Positions 12,075-22,147 of a stretch of DNA of 64,000 bases are shown here, piece by piece. Numbering within the stretch: position 1 is the first letter of the stretch; every line of letters starts with the position of its first letter. Source of the stretch: Locusta migratoria. Its lineage: Eukaryota; Arthropoda; Insecta; Orthoptera; Acrididae. The stretch covers positions 478,171,150 to 478,235,149 of the forward strand of contig CM048748.1 of assembly GCA_026315105.1 (NCBI GenBank). The letters run 5' to 3'. The position numbers were made by a program, and so were the translations under genes. Below the pieces are notes generated by a model, which saw only the letters and a program-made list of their open reading frames with translations, was not told the origin of the DNA and made no database searches.

Positions 12075-12310
12075 TGTCGCGTTTAAGTGGAAGAAGGCTT
12101 GACTTCGAAGGCAACTGAACACAGCACTTATACTGAAAGCAGGTTCATTACGAACTTCCATACACGCAGCACTGACTGCCTTTCGGGCAGAGTGCTATTT
12201 ATACACAGACAGAATGTACCAGAAATTAGAAAAACAGTTAACATAATAAACAAGTAAATTTACAAGTGAACGTAAAAAATATGTAGAACATTCTGGAATT
12301 GTTAATTACA
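12075..12310 (-). repeat. Gypsy 5' LTR (236 bp) with TATA box
   Basis: On the minus strand it starts TGTAATTAACA and ends CGCGACA, the TG...CA ends expected of an LTR. A few bases later comes TGGTGGAGGCGCAGGG, a candidate primer-binding site; the tRNA was not identified. A TATA box, TATAAATA, lies at 12203-12196, with CAGTCAGT about 25 nt downstream as a possible initiator. No partner LTR exists in the window. Confidence 0.65.
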
Positions 12311-12400
12311 AAGAAATAAATATTTGCCAATAGACGGGATTGAACCGACGACCTTTAGCACGGCAGTCGGTGACGCTATCCCCTGCGCTACGCCAGCAGT
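12311..12400 (-). repeat. tRNA-like SINE head
   Basis: Minus strand carries an A box TAGCGCAGGGG (12390-12380) and a B box GGTTCAATCCC (12346-12336), spaced as in a tRNA. The predicted anticodon arm does not fold well, so I call it a tRNA-derived SINE head and not a tRNA gene. It sits between the Gypsy LTR and LINE copy 2. Confidence 0.6.
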
Positions 12401-12700
12401 CGGTTTACGTGGTGTCTCGCTGCAGTATGATGTACTCCCAGGCAGGGTTCGCCACCTGTATAGTCGAACGAATACCAGACGCATTCCGGCTTCAGCTGCC
12501 GCCGCGGACGGACACTTTCGGTCTCTGATGCGTGTTGTCAGTGTTTACGCCGGCGTTTACTATCGTGTTCTGTGTCTGACTGTGTCAACGTGTTAATACC
12601 TGTATCATATCCTTAACGGGATAGTTGTCTGTTGATTCGACGGATAGTGCTCTTTATTTGGAATCTCGGTTTTGACCGAATTCCCTGGCAATATTACAGC

Positions 12701-13474
12701 ATGGCAAACTCAGTCCGCAAGAATACTGTGGTTTTTGCTTTCGACAAGGAGACTCGGCGGTTCAACCAACGACGCTGGAGATCGACGACTGGATTACACA
12801 GGTACTTGGCATCAATCCTGACTCAGTTCATACCGCGCAACTAGCCTCTGATAATTACTGTGTTTTTGTAAAATTTCTGGACTCTGTGTCTGTAGATCGC
12901 CTGCTCAGTAGAACTGGCCTACATGGGAGTACGTGCATAGAGACGGCACAAAAAGTAAGGTATCTGTAAAGAGAGCTGACTCGGCAAATAAAACAGTTAG
13001 AGTGTTAAATGTCCCTATTGAAGTTGACAATGAGAAAATTAGGGGAGCTCTGGCTAAATATGGGGAAGTAAAGGAAATTTTTAATGAACTTTGGTCCAAG
13101 CAATATAAACTGCAATGCTTTAATGGTGTCTGTTCCGTTGAGATGGAGGTGAAAGCTAACATCCCTTCTTATATATCGGTGGAAGGCCAAAGAGTTCATA
13201 TTGTTTAATCTGGACAAACCCCCACGCGTCATGTTTGTAATGAAGCAGGTCATTTGCGGCAGGATTGTCCTCGTCGTGTTGTTGTACTGAAAACTAATTT
13301 AATGCAACGCCGTAAATTAACTTTAAATGAAGTGTTGGCTACTGCTAATTCTGCCCACCAAGCTGATATCCCTAATGCTGCAATAAGTCTTGATGACAAT
13401 TCTCTTGACGGCAGTGCATTTCCTCCGCTCCCGACACGGTCAAGTCAAGATTCGTCCTCCCACGATAGTGATGT

Positions 13475-13509
<35 letters not shown>

Positions 13510-13979
13510 GGCATATTGCGCTCACTGACAATGACGATACCTGTAGTTCGCCGGCAATTCGCAAATAGAAATCGTGTAGGGACAATTTCTCGGAAAAAAT
13601 AGAGAACGTGTTGGAACAAACAGGAACGGTTAGTGAAGATAGTGGGATGAGGGAAATCACGGAATATGTCAAACGGTCTGCACATTTTAGCGAGGCTAAC
13701 CAGCTGTCTCAGAGCGTGACGGCGGACGTGTTTGACGCACATCCACAACAACCCCCATCCGCTCCGCAGACCGCAGTAGGAGGAGAACAAGCGGAAGTGT
13801 TAGGTCAACAACTTGTGTCTATACAGTCAGTGCGCGAAGACCCGCAACACGATACGGTCGAAACACAACATACGGCGGTGATAAATAAACAGACTTCCGT
13901 AACAGCCGACGGCGCCAACACCGGGCCGCGGAAGTTGCAGCCGCTGCCTCTCAGGGTTTCCAGAGACGGGGCAAATTAA
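12701..13979 (+). pseudogene. LINE copy 2 ORF1 with homopolymeric Lys tract
   Basis: Starts at ATG 12701 (MANSVRKN), matching copy 1. A frameshift near 12760 leads to LEIDDWITQVLGINPDSV, and a second near 12930 leads to VRVLNVPIEVDNEKIRGALA, the second RRM-like unit, then IPSYISVEGQRVHIV. A TAA at 13206-13208 and a TAG at 13566-13568 interrupt one frame. The zinc knuckle reads RHVCNEAGHLRQDC: the first Cys of C-x2-C has become Arg. A run of ten Lys codons sits where copy 1 has a mixed Arg/Lys patch. The frame ends at 13977-13979. Confidence 0.75.
13477..13508 (+). repeat. A32 tract inside ORF1
   Basis: Thirty-two consecutive A encode Gln plus ten Lys in the ORF1 frame. It lies in the basic patch between an acidic/Ser-rich stretch (DSSSHDSD) and RHIALTDNDD. 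Confidence 0.95.
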
Positions 13980-14219
13980 AACCACAGCCGAATCTCTCCT
14001 CGCTCGTAATCAGGCATCAACGAAGTCACAGAGAACTGATAAAAAACAGAAAAACATACGATACGACGTAGTCAGAGAGCAGACGGAATATGAACTTTCT
14101 GACGACGTCATCCGACAAACTAAGCAGTCCAGTGGAAATTAACAGTTAAGAACCCCTGCCCCTACGTAACATGATAAGCGTCTGGATAAATTGTAGAGAA
14201 ACAAGGATTTCAAATATAG

Positions 14220-17200
14220 CAATCAGACTTTAAACCGAGCTCTAGTTACAACCCTAGTCAATGCAAGCGTATTAACAAGATACGATCTGATTTAAAGGTA
14301 GCGGCCCTTAAACAATTCTTGTATGACTCTGATACTGATATTGCTTTTCTTCAAGAGGTAACGACGACACTCCTCGACGTACCTGGATATATAGAAATCC
14401 TGAACGTCTCCCTTGAATCGAATACAGGAACAGCCTTTTTAATCAGGGAGGGTATTCCAGTGACAGATGTAGAAAAATTAGAGTCTGGCAGGGCTGTAGC
14501 AATCAATATTTACAAAATAACATTTATTAATTTGTACGCCCCCTCTGGGAATTTTAATAAATCAGCAAGATCAGCATTTCATAAAGAAGAACTAATTTAT
14601 TTGTTACGTAAAAAACCAGTACGTCTTGTAATCGGTGGCGATTTCATTTGCGTCGTAAAACGTACCAAACTTTAATGGAACGGTGGAACTGTCACCTAGT
14701 TAATGATCTTCATATTAAAGATACGTGGGAACTCAAGTATCCAATACAAGTATGTGAAATCCACTTCCTGCAGTAGAATCGACAGAATCTATATTTTCGG
14801 AAACCCTACGAAGCTCTTTCCTGAAATCCGAAATAAATCCAGCATATTTCAGTGACCACAGTAACATGCTCGCTTGCTTCTTAGAAGTTACGGTTACCAG
14901 AGAACTAGGCAGCCGAAAGGTGCAATGGAATATTATTACACCTTGCTCAGAGACCTATACCACCAGGCAAATGTATCCAGCATCCGATTACAAGACATTA
15001 AGAGAGTCAAAGCGAAACTACTTGCACTTCTAAGGCGACAGATGGAGGGTCTCAAAATCAGGTCAAAAGCGAAGTCATTAGGAGAGGACGAAACAACATC
15101 TTTTTATATCATTTGATTAGGCATGCAAAGAACAGACGCCGAACTGTAATGGACGAACTGACGTCAATGAAGTGTACGACACTGACAACTCAGAAAGGTA
15201 TTATGGGTGAGGTTCACAACTACTTTAATACCCTGCACAATTGCATCAAAGATCTATCCAAGACTTCATTCACATCGTGACACCGAAGTTAACGGCAGAG
15301 AATAACGACGGAATTCTTTCTGAAATTGGCAATGATGACGGACTTGAGACGGTGTTGAATTCACCACTAAAGAAATCTCCTGGCCCCAACGGTCTGCCTA
15401 TTGAATTCTAAATTAAATATTGGTCGTTAATTGGTGACAAATTTATGTGTCTTGTAAATGAGATTCTAAATGGGAACACGATACTTGAGGACTTTAAAGA
15501 AAGTAAAATACTTCTTATCCCGAAGAGCAATACCAAAAAGAGTTTGAATAACTTGCGCCCAGTTTCCCTTTTAAATTCTGATTATAAGATCGTGTGCAGA
15601 ATTTTGAAACAGCGACTTTCCCTTCACTCAACCTAAATAGTTAGTCGTCACCAATCATGTGTGGCAAACAGAAATACCTTTCACACCATCTCTGAATACC
15701 GAGACATAATCGCCGTAACATCTGCGACCAAGATAAAATGTGCTCTCATGTTCATTGATTTCTTCAAAGCTTTCGATCGGGTAAACTATAATTTTTTCCG
15801 CAGTAATGGAAAAACTGGGTTTCCTCCAAAGTACAGTTAATGTAAAAAAAATATGGTGACTGGTATGTGGGCGAAAATTGCAGTCAATGGCCAGATATCA
15901 TCACAGATCCATCTGCTCCATGGAGTTCCACAAGGCAGTCCGTTGGCTATGTATTTGTTTGTAATTGCACTAAAGCCCCTATTACTAACTGTTCATGCTC
16001 ACCTCTCTTGTAGACCTTTCTCTGGCCAAAACCCAGTCATAAGGGCTTACGCTGACGACCTGGGGGTTGTCGTGAGGGACCGAGTCGAACTGGTCCGGCT
16101 GAAACAGATACTTCAAAAGTATTGCAGTGTGTCCGGGGCGCTCGTGATTAACGATAAAAGTCAACTCTTAAATCTAAGGGTTTCCAAAGAATAGATACAG
16201 ACTGGGCAAAAGTGGTCAGTACCCACAAAGCACTGGGGACAATCCTGAGACCATGCCCAATGAAAATGACAGCTGTCAATTAGAAAGATACCTTAAGGAA
16301 AATTCATGGGGCTGTAATAGCCAGTTCTCAAGGAGAGTTCAGAGGGTGAAATTTATCAACAGTTGCATTCTTCCCAAGGCCTTCTACATAGCACAAGTCT
16401 TCCCTCTACCTTAGACAATAGGTAAAGACCTCATGTCGGTGGTTGCCAGTTACTTATGGAAGGGAGAGTTCTTCCGAGTGAATCTGCAGACTGTCACGCT
16501 AGAACCTAGTAATGGCGGTCTAGGTCTGGTTGATATACATAACAAAGCATCCGCTCTGTATCTGAAAAGGTTCCTGAGTATATTTAAAGACAAGTATAAC
16601 AACTAAACTGTTCAAAAATGTAGCGCCACAGAGTCTTCAGCCCCCGGTAGATGTACAAAGAATTAATAACAAATTACAGGACGTACGAGCCTCTTCAACT
16701 GAAGCGAGTTACATTAGCAGCACAATAATGAACTCGCCTAATATCAGAGCAAGCGACATCGTGCGAGAAAGACGGAAGAACGAAGAGAGAAGTAAAATTG
16801 AGGAGAAATATTCCAATTAAAACTGGAAGATTATATGGGGAAACATCAATATCAACGGCCTCAGTTCCGATGTCAAAACTGCCTGGTATAAAACAGTGCA
16901 CAATACTGTTAGCACAAATGAAATACTACGCTATCGGTCGCAATGACACAAATCTCTGCTTGAAATGTAATCTGGTGGACACAGTACTCCACAGATTCAC
17001 TCGTAATGGACGCATAAATAATTGGCATTGGTTGCGATCCAGCATCGCGCTTCTGACGAGGGCCACACCTGATAATGTTACTTCGGAGCTTCTCTAGCGG
17101 CCGCAAACAGACTATTTCCCTCAGACGAAAAACAACGCCATCCACTGGATAATGGGTAACTATGTCTGCTACGTAATTAACAATTTGGGCCCAGATAACG

Positions 17201-17319
17201 AAATATATTTTCAGTTATACATGAAAATGCAGTACGAAAGAGTTAAAAAATACCCAGATCAGAAAAAGAAATACGGCAACATGTTGAAAATCCTTTTTGA
17301 AAGACAAGGAATTGGTTAG
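14220..17319 (+). pseudogene. LINE copy 2 ORF2, broken
   Basis: Endonuclease boxes: IAFLQEVTT, INLYAPSGNF, and IGGDFI where GGDFN is expected, so the Asn is lost. RT boxes: SPGPNGLPIEF-like near 15380, LRPVSLLNSDYKIVCRIL, FIDFFKAFDRVNY, HGVPQGSPLAMYLFVIALKP and RAYADDLGVVV with YADD at 16048-16059. The C-terminal motif keeps CLKC-x7-H but its last Cys is Arg. Stops and frameshifts occur throughout (for example TAA near 15410 and 15640). The terminal stop TAG is 17317-17319, giving an end (ILFERQGIG) that aligns with copy 3. Confidence 0.75.
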
Positions 17320-17333
17320 GTTTGTTAGCTGAT

Positions 17334-17669
17334 TTAAATGGTTTTTGCTGTTTATTCCGCGTTTGTTTACATACAATTGTCTTAATTTCATGTTAGAAAA
17401 AAATGGAAAGTGGACATGTTATAGTAACTGTGGGTAGTGGGGACGGCTGTTGCAGTGCTGCTGGCCACCATAGCCGCTTCTCTCCCCTCTCCAGAAGTGG
17501 TGTTTTTGTTTAACGTTAGCCTCGAGTACATTCTGTATGTACTGGTTTGGACGCTCAGTACCGTTAGTCACATTTCAAACGGAAGAGGTGCTGTTGGCTG
17601 GTTTTAATGGTTTTTGCTGTTTATTCCACGTTTGTTTACATGTCTTAATTTCATGTATGAAAAAAAAAA
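17334..17669 (+). repeat. Duplicated 3' UTR end of LINE copy 2
   Basis: A ~65-bp block ending in an A-run occurs twice, at 17334-17403 and 17604-17669 (shared words GGTTTTTGCTGTTTATTCC, CGTTTGTTTACAT, CTTAATTTCATGT). Between them are 200 bp of other sequence. The element thus has two successive A-ends. Confidence 0.8.
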
Positions 17670-17892
17670 TTATTCAGCTCATGCATTGCCACCCGTGGAG
17701 TCTACATCATATACCACAATGGCTGTTTCAGCATGGATTGACACTTCGTTCCCCATTACCACTTCTACTATTGATCTTAGAAAGTAATCACTCATATACT
17801 CCATATGCACTGTATCCACAAATAATCTTCAGTTATTTTCTTTCCTTTGGGGCCCGCAGCGTGGACTATGTCGTTGAGTGACATAATTGTAA

Positions 17893-18545
17893 ATGAAGTT
17901 CATACCTTTCACACTGCTGTTATAATACTTTATTTATTTGCTATGAGCTCATTTCGGCTTTATACTGCTATCATCAGGTTTTCTGTAATATAAACTAGGT
18001 AATTATAATAAGAGTTACATAAGCTGGCATATATACAGTATATATTTTTACTTTTCGTTTTTGTTGCTGTCCTTTCTGTTTAAGATGATATTGATTTTAT
18101 TTAATCATAACTGTCTTATATGCTGGTAATAGACTTTTTATTTTCTACCTGAATAAAAAGACAGCTATATTCGAAGTGTTTCAACGACATTATATGTTTA
18201 CATAGTTACTCAGAGATTAAAGTAGTTATCAACTAATTTCTTTTCCTTAATATTACAGCTTTGGTGACTGATGTTTATGTTGTTACAGGCATGTAAGCCA
18301 GTTATAATTAAATAAAATCAATATCATCTTAAACAGAAAGGACAGCAATAAAAACGACATTAAATGTAAGTAAATTAAATGTATTAGCAAAAATATATAT
18401 ATATCTCAGCTTATGTAAGCGTTATTATGAATTACCTCGTTTATATTACAGAAAACCTGAGGATGGCAATATAAAGCGGAAATGAGCTCATAGTAAATAA
18501 ATAAATAAAAGATTATAACAGCAGTGTGAAAGGTATAAACTTCAT
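17893..18545. mobile_element. Foldback element with ~235-265 bp arms
   Basis: Left arm 17893-18128 is the reverse complement of right arm 18282-18545, with small indels; the spacer is about 153 bp. Matching words include CCTTTCACACTGCTGTTATA, TATGAGCTCATTTC and TTTCTGTTTAAGATGATATT. It has no coding capacity. This is a foldback or long-TIR non-autonomous DNA element. The TSD is not clear. Confidence 0.85.
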
Positions 18546-18770
18546 ATATAATCTTCAGTTAGTTGAGAAATATTGAGCGGGTGTACTAATTTTTAATTTA
18601 GGCAGTGTAGTTTTCAGAAATCACTACGTGGTGGAGACTTGTGGAGGACATGCAGCTCTACTGTATGAATATATGATGATGGCATCTTCTCGGGTAAAAT
18701 ATTCCGGAGGTAAAATAGTTCCCCATTCGGATCTCCGGGCGCGACTACTCAGGAGGATGTCGTCATCCGG

Positions 18771-18816
<46 letters not shown>
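18771..18816 (+). repeat. A46 tract
   Basis: Forty-six uninterrupted A within the RTE 5' region, just upstream of the endonuclease start. The flanks are RTE on both sides, so this is an expanded internal A tract, not a retroposon tail. Confidence 0.9.
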
Positions 18817-18817
<1 letters not shown>

Positions 18818-18832
18818 ACTAGCTTTCTACAG

Positions 18833-19394
18833 ATGGGAACGTGGAATTTTAGATCCCTTAATCGTGTAGGGAGGTTAGAAAATTTAAAAAGGAAAATGAA
18901 TAGATTTAAGTTAGATATATTAGAGATGAGTGAAGTTCGGTGGAAAGAGGAAGAAGATTTCTGATCAGGAGAATACCGGATTATAAATACAAAATCAGTT
19001 GGGGTGTTACCGGAGTAGTATAATAATAACCAAGAAAACAGAAAAGCGATTAAACTACAATAAGCCGCGCAGTGATAGCAATATCGTTGACTAGATATAT
19101 ACGAAGCCAACACCTATCATAACAGTACGATTTTGTATGCCCATTAACTCTGTCGATGATTGAGAGATCGTAGGAATGTATGAGGAGTTAAAGGAAACTA
19201 GTAAGTGAAAAATAATAGGTAAATATGGACGGAGCAGGAGGAATGAAAGAGGAAGCGGCCTACTAGAAGTTTGTACGGAACATAATTTAATCATAACAAC
19301 ACACTTGGTTTAAGAATCACGCCAGAAGGTTGTATTCGTTGAATAAGCCAGGAGACATTGGAAGCTACCAGATAGATTTTAATGGTAATAATGG
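18833..19394 (+). pseudogene. RTE endonuclease N-terminal part
   Basis: Translation from ATG 18833 reads MGTWNFRSLNRVGRLENLK, the start of the APE-like endonuclease in RTE/BovB-type LINEs (usual form: GTWNVRSL). It is followed by LDILEMSEVRW, with the metal-binding Glu of the SEVRW box. Later parts are frameshifted. The frame is cut at 19394 by a TIR element. Confidence 0.75.
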
Positions 19395-19494
19395 GTAGCC
19401 TAATATCAAACCTGGACATCTGACCAAATGGTCGAAATGTAGTTAGTAGTCGATCCTAATGGAAGTTTTTCCGCTCTTTTCATTGGCGAAATCC

Positions 19495-19495
<1 letters not shown>

Positions 19496-19546
<51 letters not shown>
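19496..19546. repeat. T51 tract
   Basis: Fifty-one T inside the left part of the TIR element. Simple homopolymer. Confidence 0.95.
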
Positions 19547-19924
19547 CCAAAAATTGACGTCTATCTGATAAATCATACGTTAAAGTTAACTCTTCACGTC
19601 GAAAGCGGACACCTACATAAGATCTTGATATGAAATTCGGACATTTGTTGAATAAAGCAGTGTGCACCAATGAGAACATAGTATATGATCACATGACCTC
19701 GAAAATCAGGCATGGCGACAGTATGTGCCACGTACTAAGAGGTATTAGCCCGTACTTGAGTTTTTAGTGATTTTTATAGTATTATTACGAATAACATCTT
19801 AAAGCGAGTGAAATGGAACATAATATATCACCAGCGTCCGAAGGAAAAGAAGAAAATAAAGATTGAAAAGAAACAAAGGTAAGACTAGCTTGTACACTAC
19901 ACTGTTCTATTATAAGGTGTGTGA

Positions 19925-20239
19925 TACGAAATTATCACTTGTTGGAAAGAAGTTAGATGTGTAAGCGGAGAGTCCAATCTACAAAGTGAACAGCAAACCG
20001 GAAATATAAACCCTCAGACTATTACAAGTGGAGTACCAATTAAGGCAGAAAAACTTCGAAATGTTGAGCAGTTGCTAACAAATCATTTTGGAGATAACTC
20101 GAAGACTCTTCGCACTCTTGAGTGGTACAAAAAATTACTTCAGGGACCAATTTGTCACACAGATGTAGCTGACGATCATTGTGAATGTGAAATCGAGAAG
20201 AGTAATTTTGGCGAAGATCTTGTTTTAACGGTCATTTGA
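19925..20239 (+). pseudogene. Open frame in TIR element, possible transposon accessory protein
   Basis: About 104 codons stay open from 19925 to TGA 20237-20239. The best-looking part reads KLRNVEQLLTNHFGDNSKTL then RTLEWYKKLLQ, and ends with a Cys/His/acidic segment (HCECEIEKSNFGED). I do not recognise the family. An upstream ATG (19814, MEHNISPASEGKEEN) is followed by a GTAAGA splice-donor-like site at 19879, so this could be a downstream exon. It is the only coding-like part of the transposon. Confidence 0.35.
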
Positions 20240-20809
20240 AATTTGATACATATCTTCAAATACAAAGCAAAATTTTAAGTTCCTTGGGAAATTTCCACAC
20301 ATTATAGTAACTTCAAAAATACAAAAAGTTTTATTACTACTCAAATTACTTTAGACGTAACAATTCATTCTGTATACAAATTTAAAAAGATTATTACGAT
20401 TAATGTAGTTCTTCATTTTTCCAATATGTAATAGAGTTCAAAGTTTTGTATTTGCCACTTTATGTCGATATTCCTATAATTTCCCAGATTATACACCTGT
20501 AAAAGATTCTCGTTAGCGGTAAGCGAATCTCTTTTTATCCAAAACTGACATCTGAAAGCGTGTTCACATCAAAAGCGGACACCTACACGTTTTGGTTTCA
20601 AAGACGGACATTTGTATTTTCAAACAAAATTGGAAGGTGCTTGAGTAATAAATTTGATATTAGCCACTTTCATATATAAATCCTCGAGTATTAAAGTTGT
20701 TAATGGACAATTCAGCTTGCAAATATATTAGATCTACGTTTCGCAATAATTAAAGGCGCTTATCTCAGTTTGTTACAAACGACAGATGTCCGTCTTTGAT
20801 AATAGGCTA

Positions 20810-20812
<3 letters not shown>

Positions 20813-20860
<48 letters not shown>
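20813..20860. repeat. (AT)24 microsatellite
   Basis: Perfect dinucleotide run starting 2 bp after the right terminal repeat of the TIR element and ending where RTE sequence resumes. Confidence 0.95.
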
Positions 20861-20862
<2 letters not shown>

Positions 20863-21130
20863 CGGAAACAGGTTTTAAGCTGCAAGACATGCCCAGGGAC
20901 AGATACAGTCTCTAACCATATCTTATTGTACATGAACTGTAGGCTGAAACTGAAACTTGCGTCAATAACTATGAAATATGGATGTACACGTAGAGAGATC
21001 AGGAGACACGGGAAGATACCAGACTTTAAATTTGTAATACATAGATATAGAAACCAGGTCTTAAACTGTAAGACAAATCCAGGGGCAGATTATTGGTTAG
21101 TAAGTGTAGATTGAAATTGAAGATACTGCA
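20861..21130 (+). repeat. RTE segment present twice in tandem
   Basis: The RTE block that reads ...AAACAGGTTTTAAGCTGC... at 20865 recurs at 21052 as AAACCAGGTCTTAAACTG..., with the preceding stretch (GGAGACA..., TACCAGA) also present at 19350 and 21001. This is an internal duplication of roughly 150-190 bp within the endonuclease region, later diverged. Confidence 0.65.
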
Positions 21131-21224
21131 GAAAGGTTCGAACAGAAGGAGATGGGACCTGCACGAATTGAAGGAACCTGAAGTTCTTGAGTATTTCAAT
21201 GGGAAAATTAGGCAGCAAAATGTT

Positions 21225-21520
21225 GTGGCCTGTGAGCGGTAAGTTCTGGATGTGGCCTGTGACTGGCTAGGACATGGACAATGTCCGCAACTGAAAGAAG
21301 TGGTTAGTTCGCGTACGAGTTCATTATACCAGAAAGTAGTACTTGACTTGGACGTGCTTGTGATGGGGCAGAGTCCTGCCTCAGTCCTGGAGCTGCTACT
21401 GCCCCACGCCGACTGCCGTGCCTCTGTTGCGCAGCCGAGCCCCGTGGCCGAACTGTTGTGGAGCGACTCATCGCCCATTCCTCAAGTTGCGCGGCGGCTT
21501 GTGTAGACCGCCGGCCACAA
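21225..21520. other. GC-rich insertion inside RTE LINE
   Basis: RTE-type sequence stops near 21225 and resumes near 21520 (ATCGACAGAAGCGGGGGG, then GTAGAAGAGGAGTGGGTAGC). The ~300 bp between is GC-rich, unlike the A-rich LINE around it. No family recognised and no TSD seen. Confidence 0.5.
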
Positions 21521-21665
21521 CACAATCGACAGAAGCGGGGGGAAACAGAACAGTAGAAGAGGAGTGGGTAGCTTTGAGCGATGGAGCAGTCAAGGCAGCA
21601 GGGTACCAAATGTAGAAAGGAAAGAAGTATAAAAACATCCTTGGATTTCACAGGAAACACTAATT

Positions 21666-22020
21666 GAAGGGCTTGCTGCAAAAACCAGGCAAGTCACAGA
21701 ATTTACATTCTGAGAAAACTGAAAAACAAAGTTCCACATCTACAGAAGGTGTGTACTTCCGAGAAATTATATAAGACAATGTTACTGACTTACAGCCCTG
21801 TATTTTACGTGCAATATATACAATTTTGAAAATAAAAATATACACATAAATAAATCAAAATTGCAATTATAAATATTTGGACTTACCTGGTTTTTGCACC
21901 AAATACTTTAAAATCTGAAATAAGGCAGGAAAATCGGAGATAAATAACATGATAACAAAGTAACAACAAATAATGAATTATAATTTGCTTTTTTTTAATT
22001 ACCAGACATTTTAAAATATC
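21666..22020. other. Left part of a large insertion in the RTE LINE, with short inverted repeat
   Basis: Non-RTE sequence begins after 21665. Near its start, TTGCTGCAAAAACCAGGCAA (21670s) has an inverted partner, GGACTTACCTGGTTTTTGCA, near 21880-21900. The two define a ~230-bp unit that could be a small MITE. The right part of the same insertion is 24136-24665. No coding signal in either part. Confidence 0.5.
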
Positions 22021-22147
22021 TTTTTTAAGGATATTCACAGAATATATGACATCAACTGCGATTGGGCAAAACTGAAAATGTGTACCCAGCCGGGATTCGA
22101 ACCCGGGTCTCCTGCTTTCTAGGCAGCTGCGCTGACCCCTACACCAC

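Larger units (their letters stand above)
7916..12310 (-). mobile_element. Gypsy-type LTR retrotransposon, 3'-truncated, minus strand
   Basis: Read on the minus strand, the order is LTR (12310-12075), gag, protease, RT, RNase H, integrase. That order (RT before integrase) is Gypsy/Ty3. Coding similarity stops around 7920 with VHVLCMK, matching the end of integrase in this group, and no second LTR follows; Tc1 sequence does. The element therefore lost its 3' LTR or was truncated. A SINE is inserted at 8066-8262. Frameshifts and an internal gag deletion show it is dead. Confidence 0.85.
12401..17669 (+). mobile_element. L1/Tx1-group LINE, copy 2
   Basis: Second copy of the family seen at 1-5313, with a 5' UTR of about 300 bp, ORF1 (12701-13979), ORF2 (to 17319) and a 3' UTR ending in 10 A at 17660-17669. 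It is close to full length but strongly decayed. Identity with copy 1 is clear only at protein level, so the two represent different subfamilies or a long time since divergence. The right flank after 17669 does not look tRNA-like. Confidence 0.85.
19395..20810. mobile_element. TIR DNA transposon inserted in the RTE LINE
   Basis: The ends form imperfect terminal inverted repeats of about 31 bp: left GTAGCCTAATATCAAA then GGACATCTG; the right end read in reverse is GTAGCCTATTATCAAA then GGACATCTG. RTE sequence lies on both sides. Internally, the words GCGGACACCTACA and CGGACATTTG recur in both subterminal regions. It contains a T51 tract and a ~105-codon open frame. A duplicated target site could not be recognised, partly because an (AT)n tract abuts the right end. 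Superfamily unknown. Confidence 0.75.

Noticed and set aside
13440..13790. Minus-strand poly-Phe frames
   Set aside because: Reverse reading of the A32 tract in LINE ORF1.
18628..18822. Poly-Lys C-terminal small protein
   Set aside because: The Lys run is an A46 tract within the RTE 5' region; the surrounding bases match the LINE, not a gene.
22085..22147. Functional tRNA-Ser(AGA) gene
   Set aside because: The loop CTAGAAA is Ser-like, but the long variable arm expected of tRNA-Ser is missing, it sits inside a dispersed repeat, and it is interrupted by a LINE.
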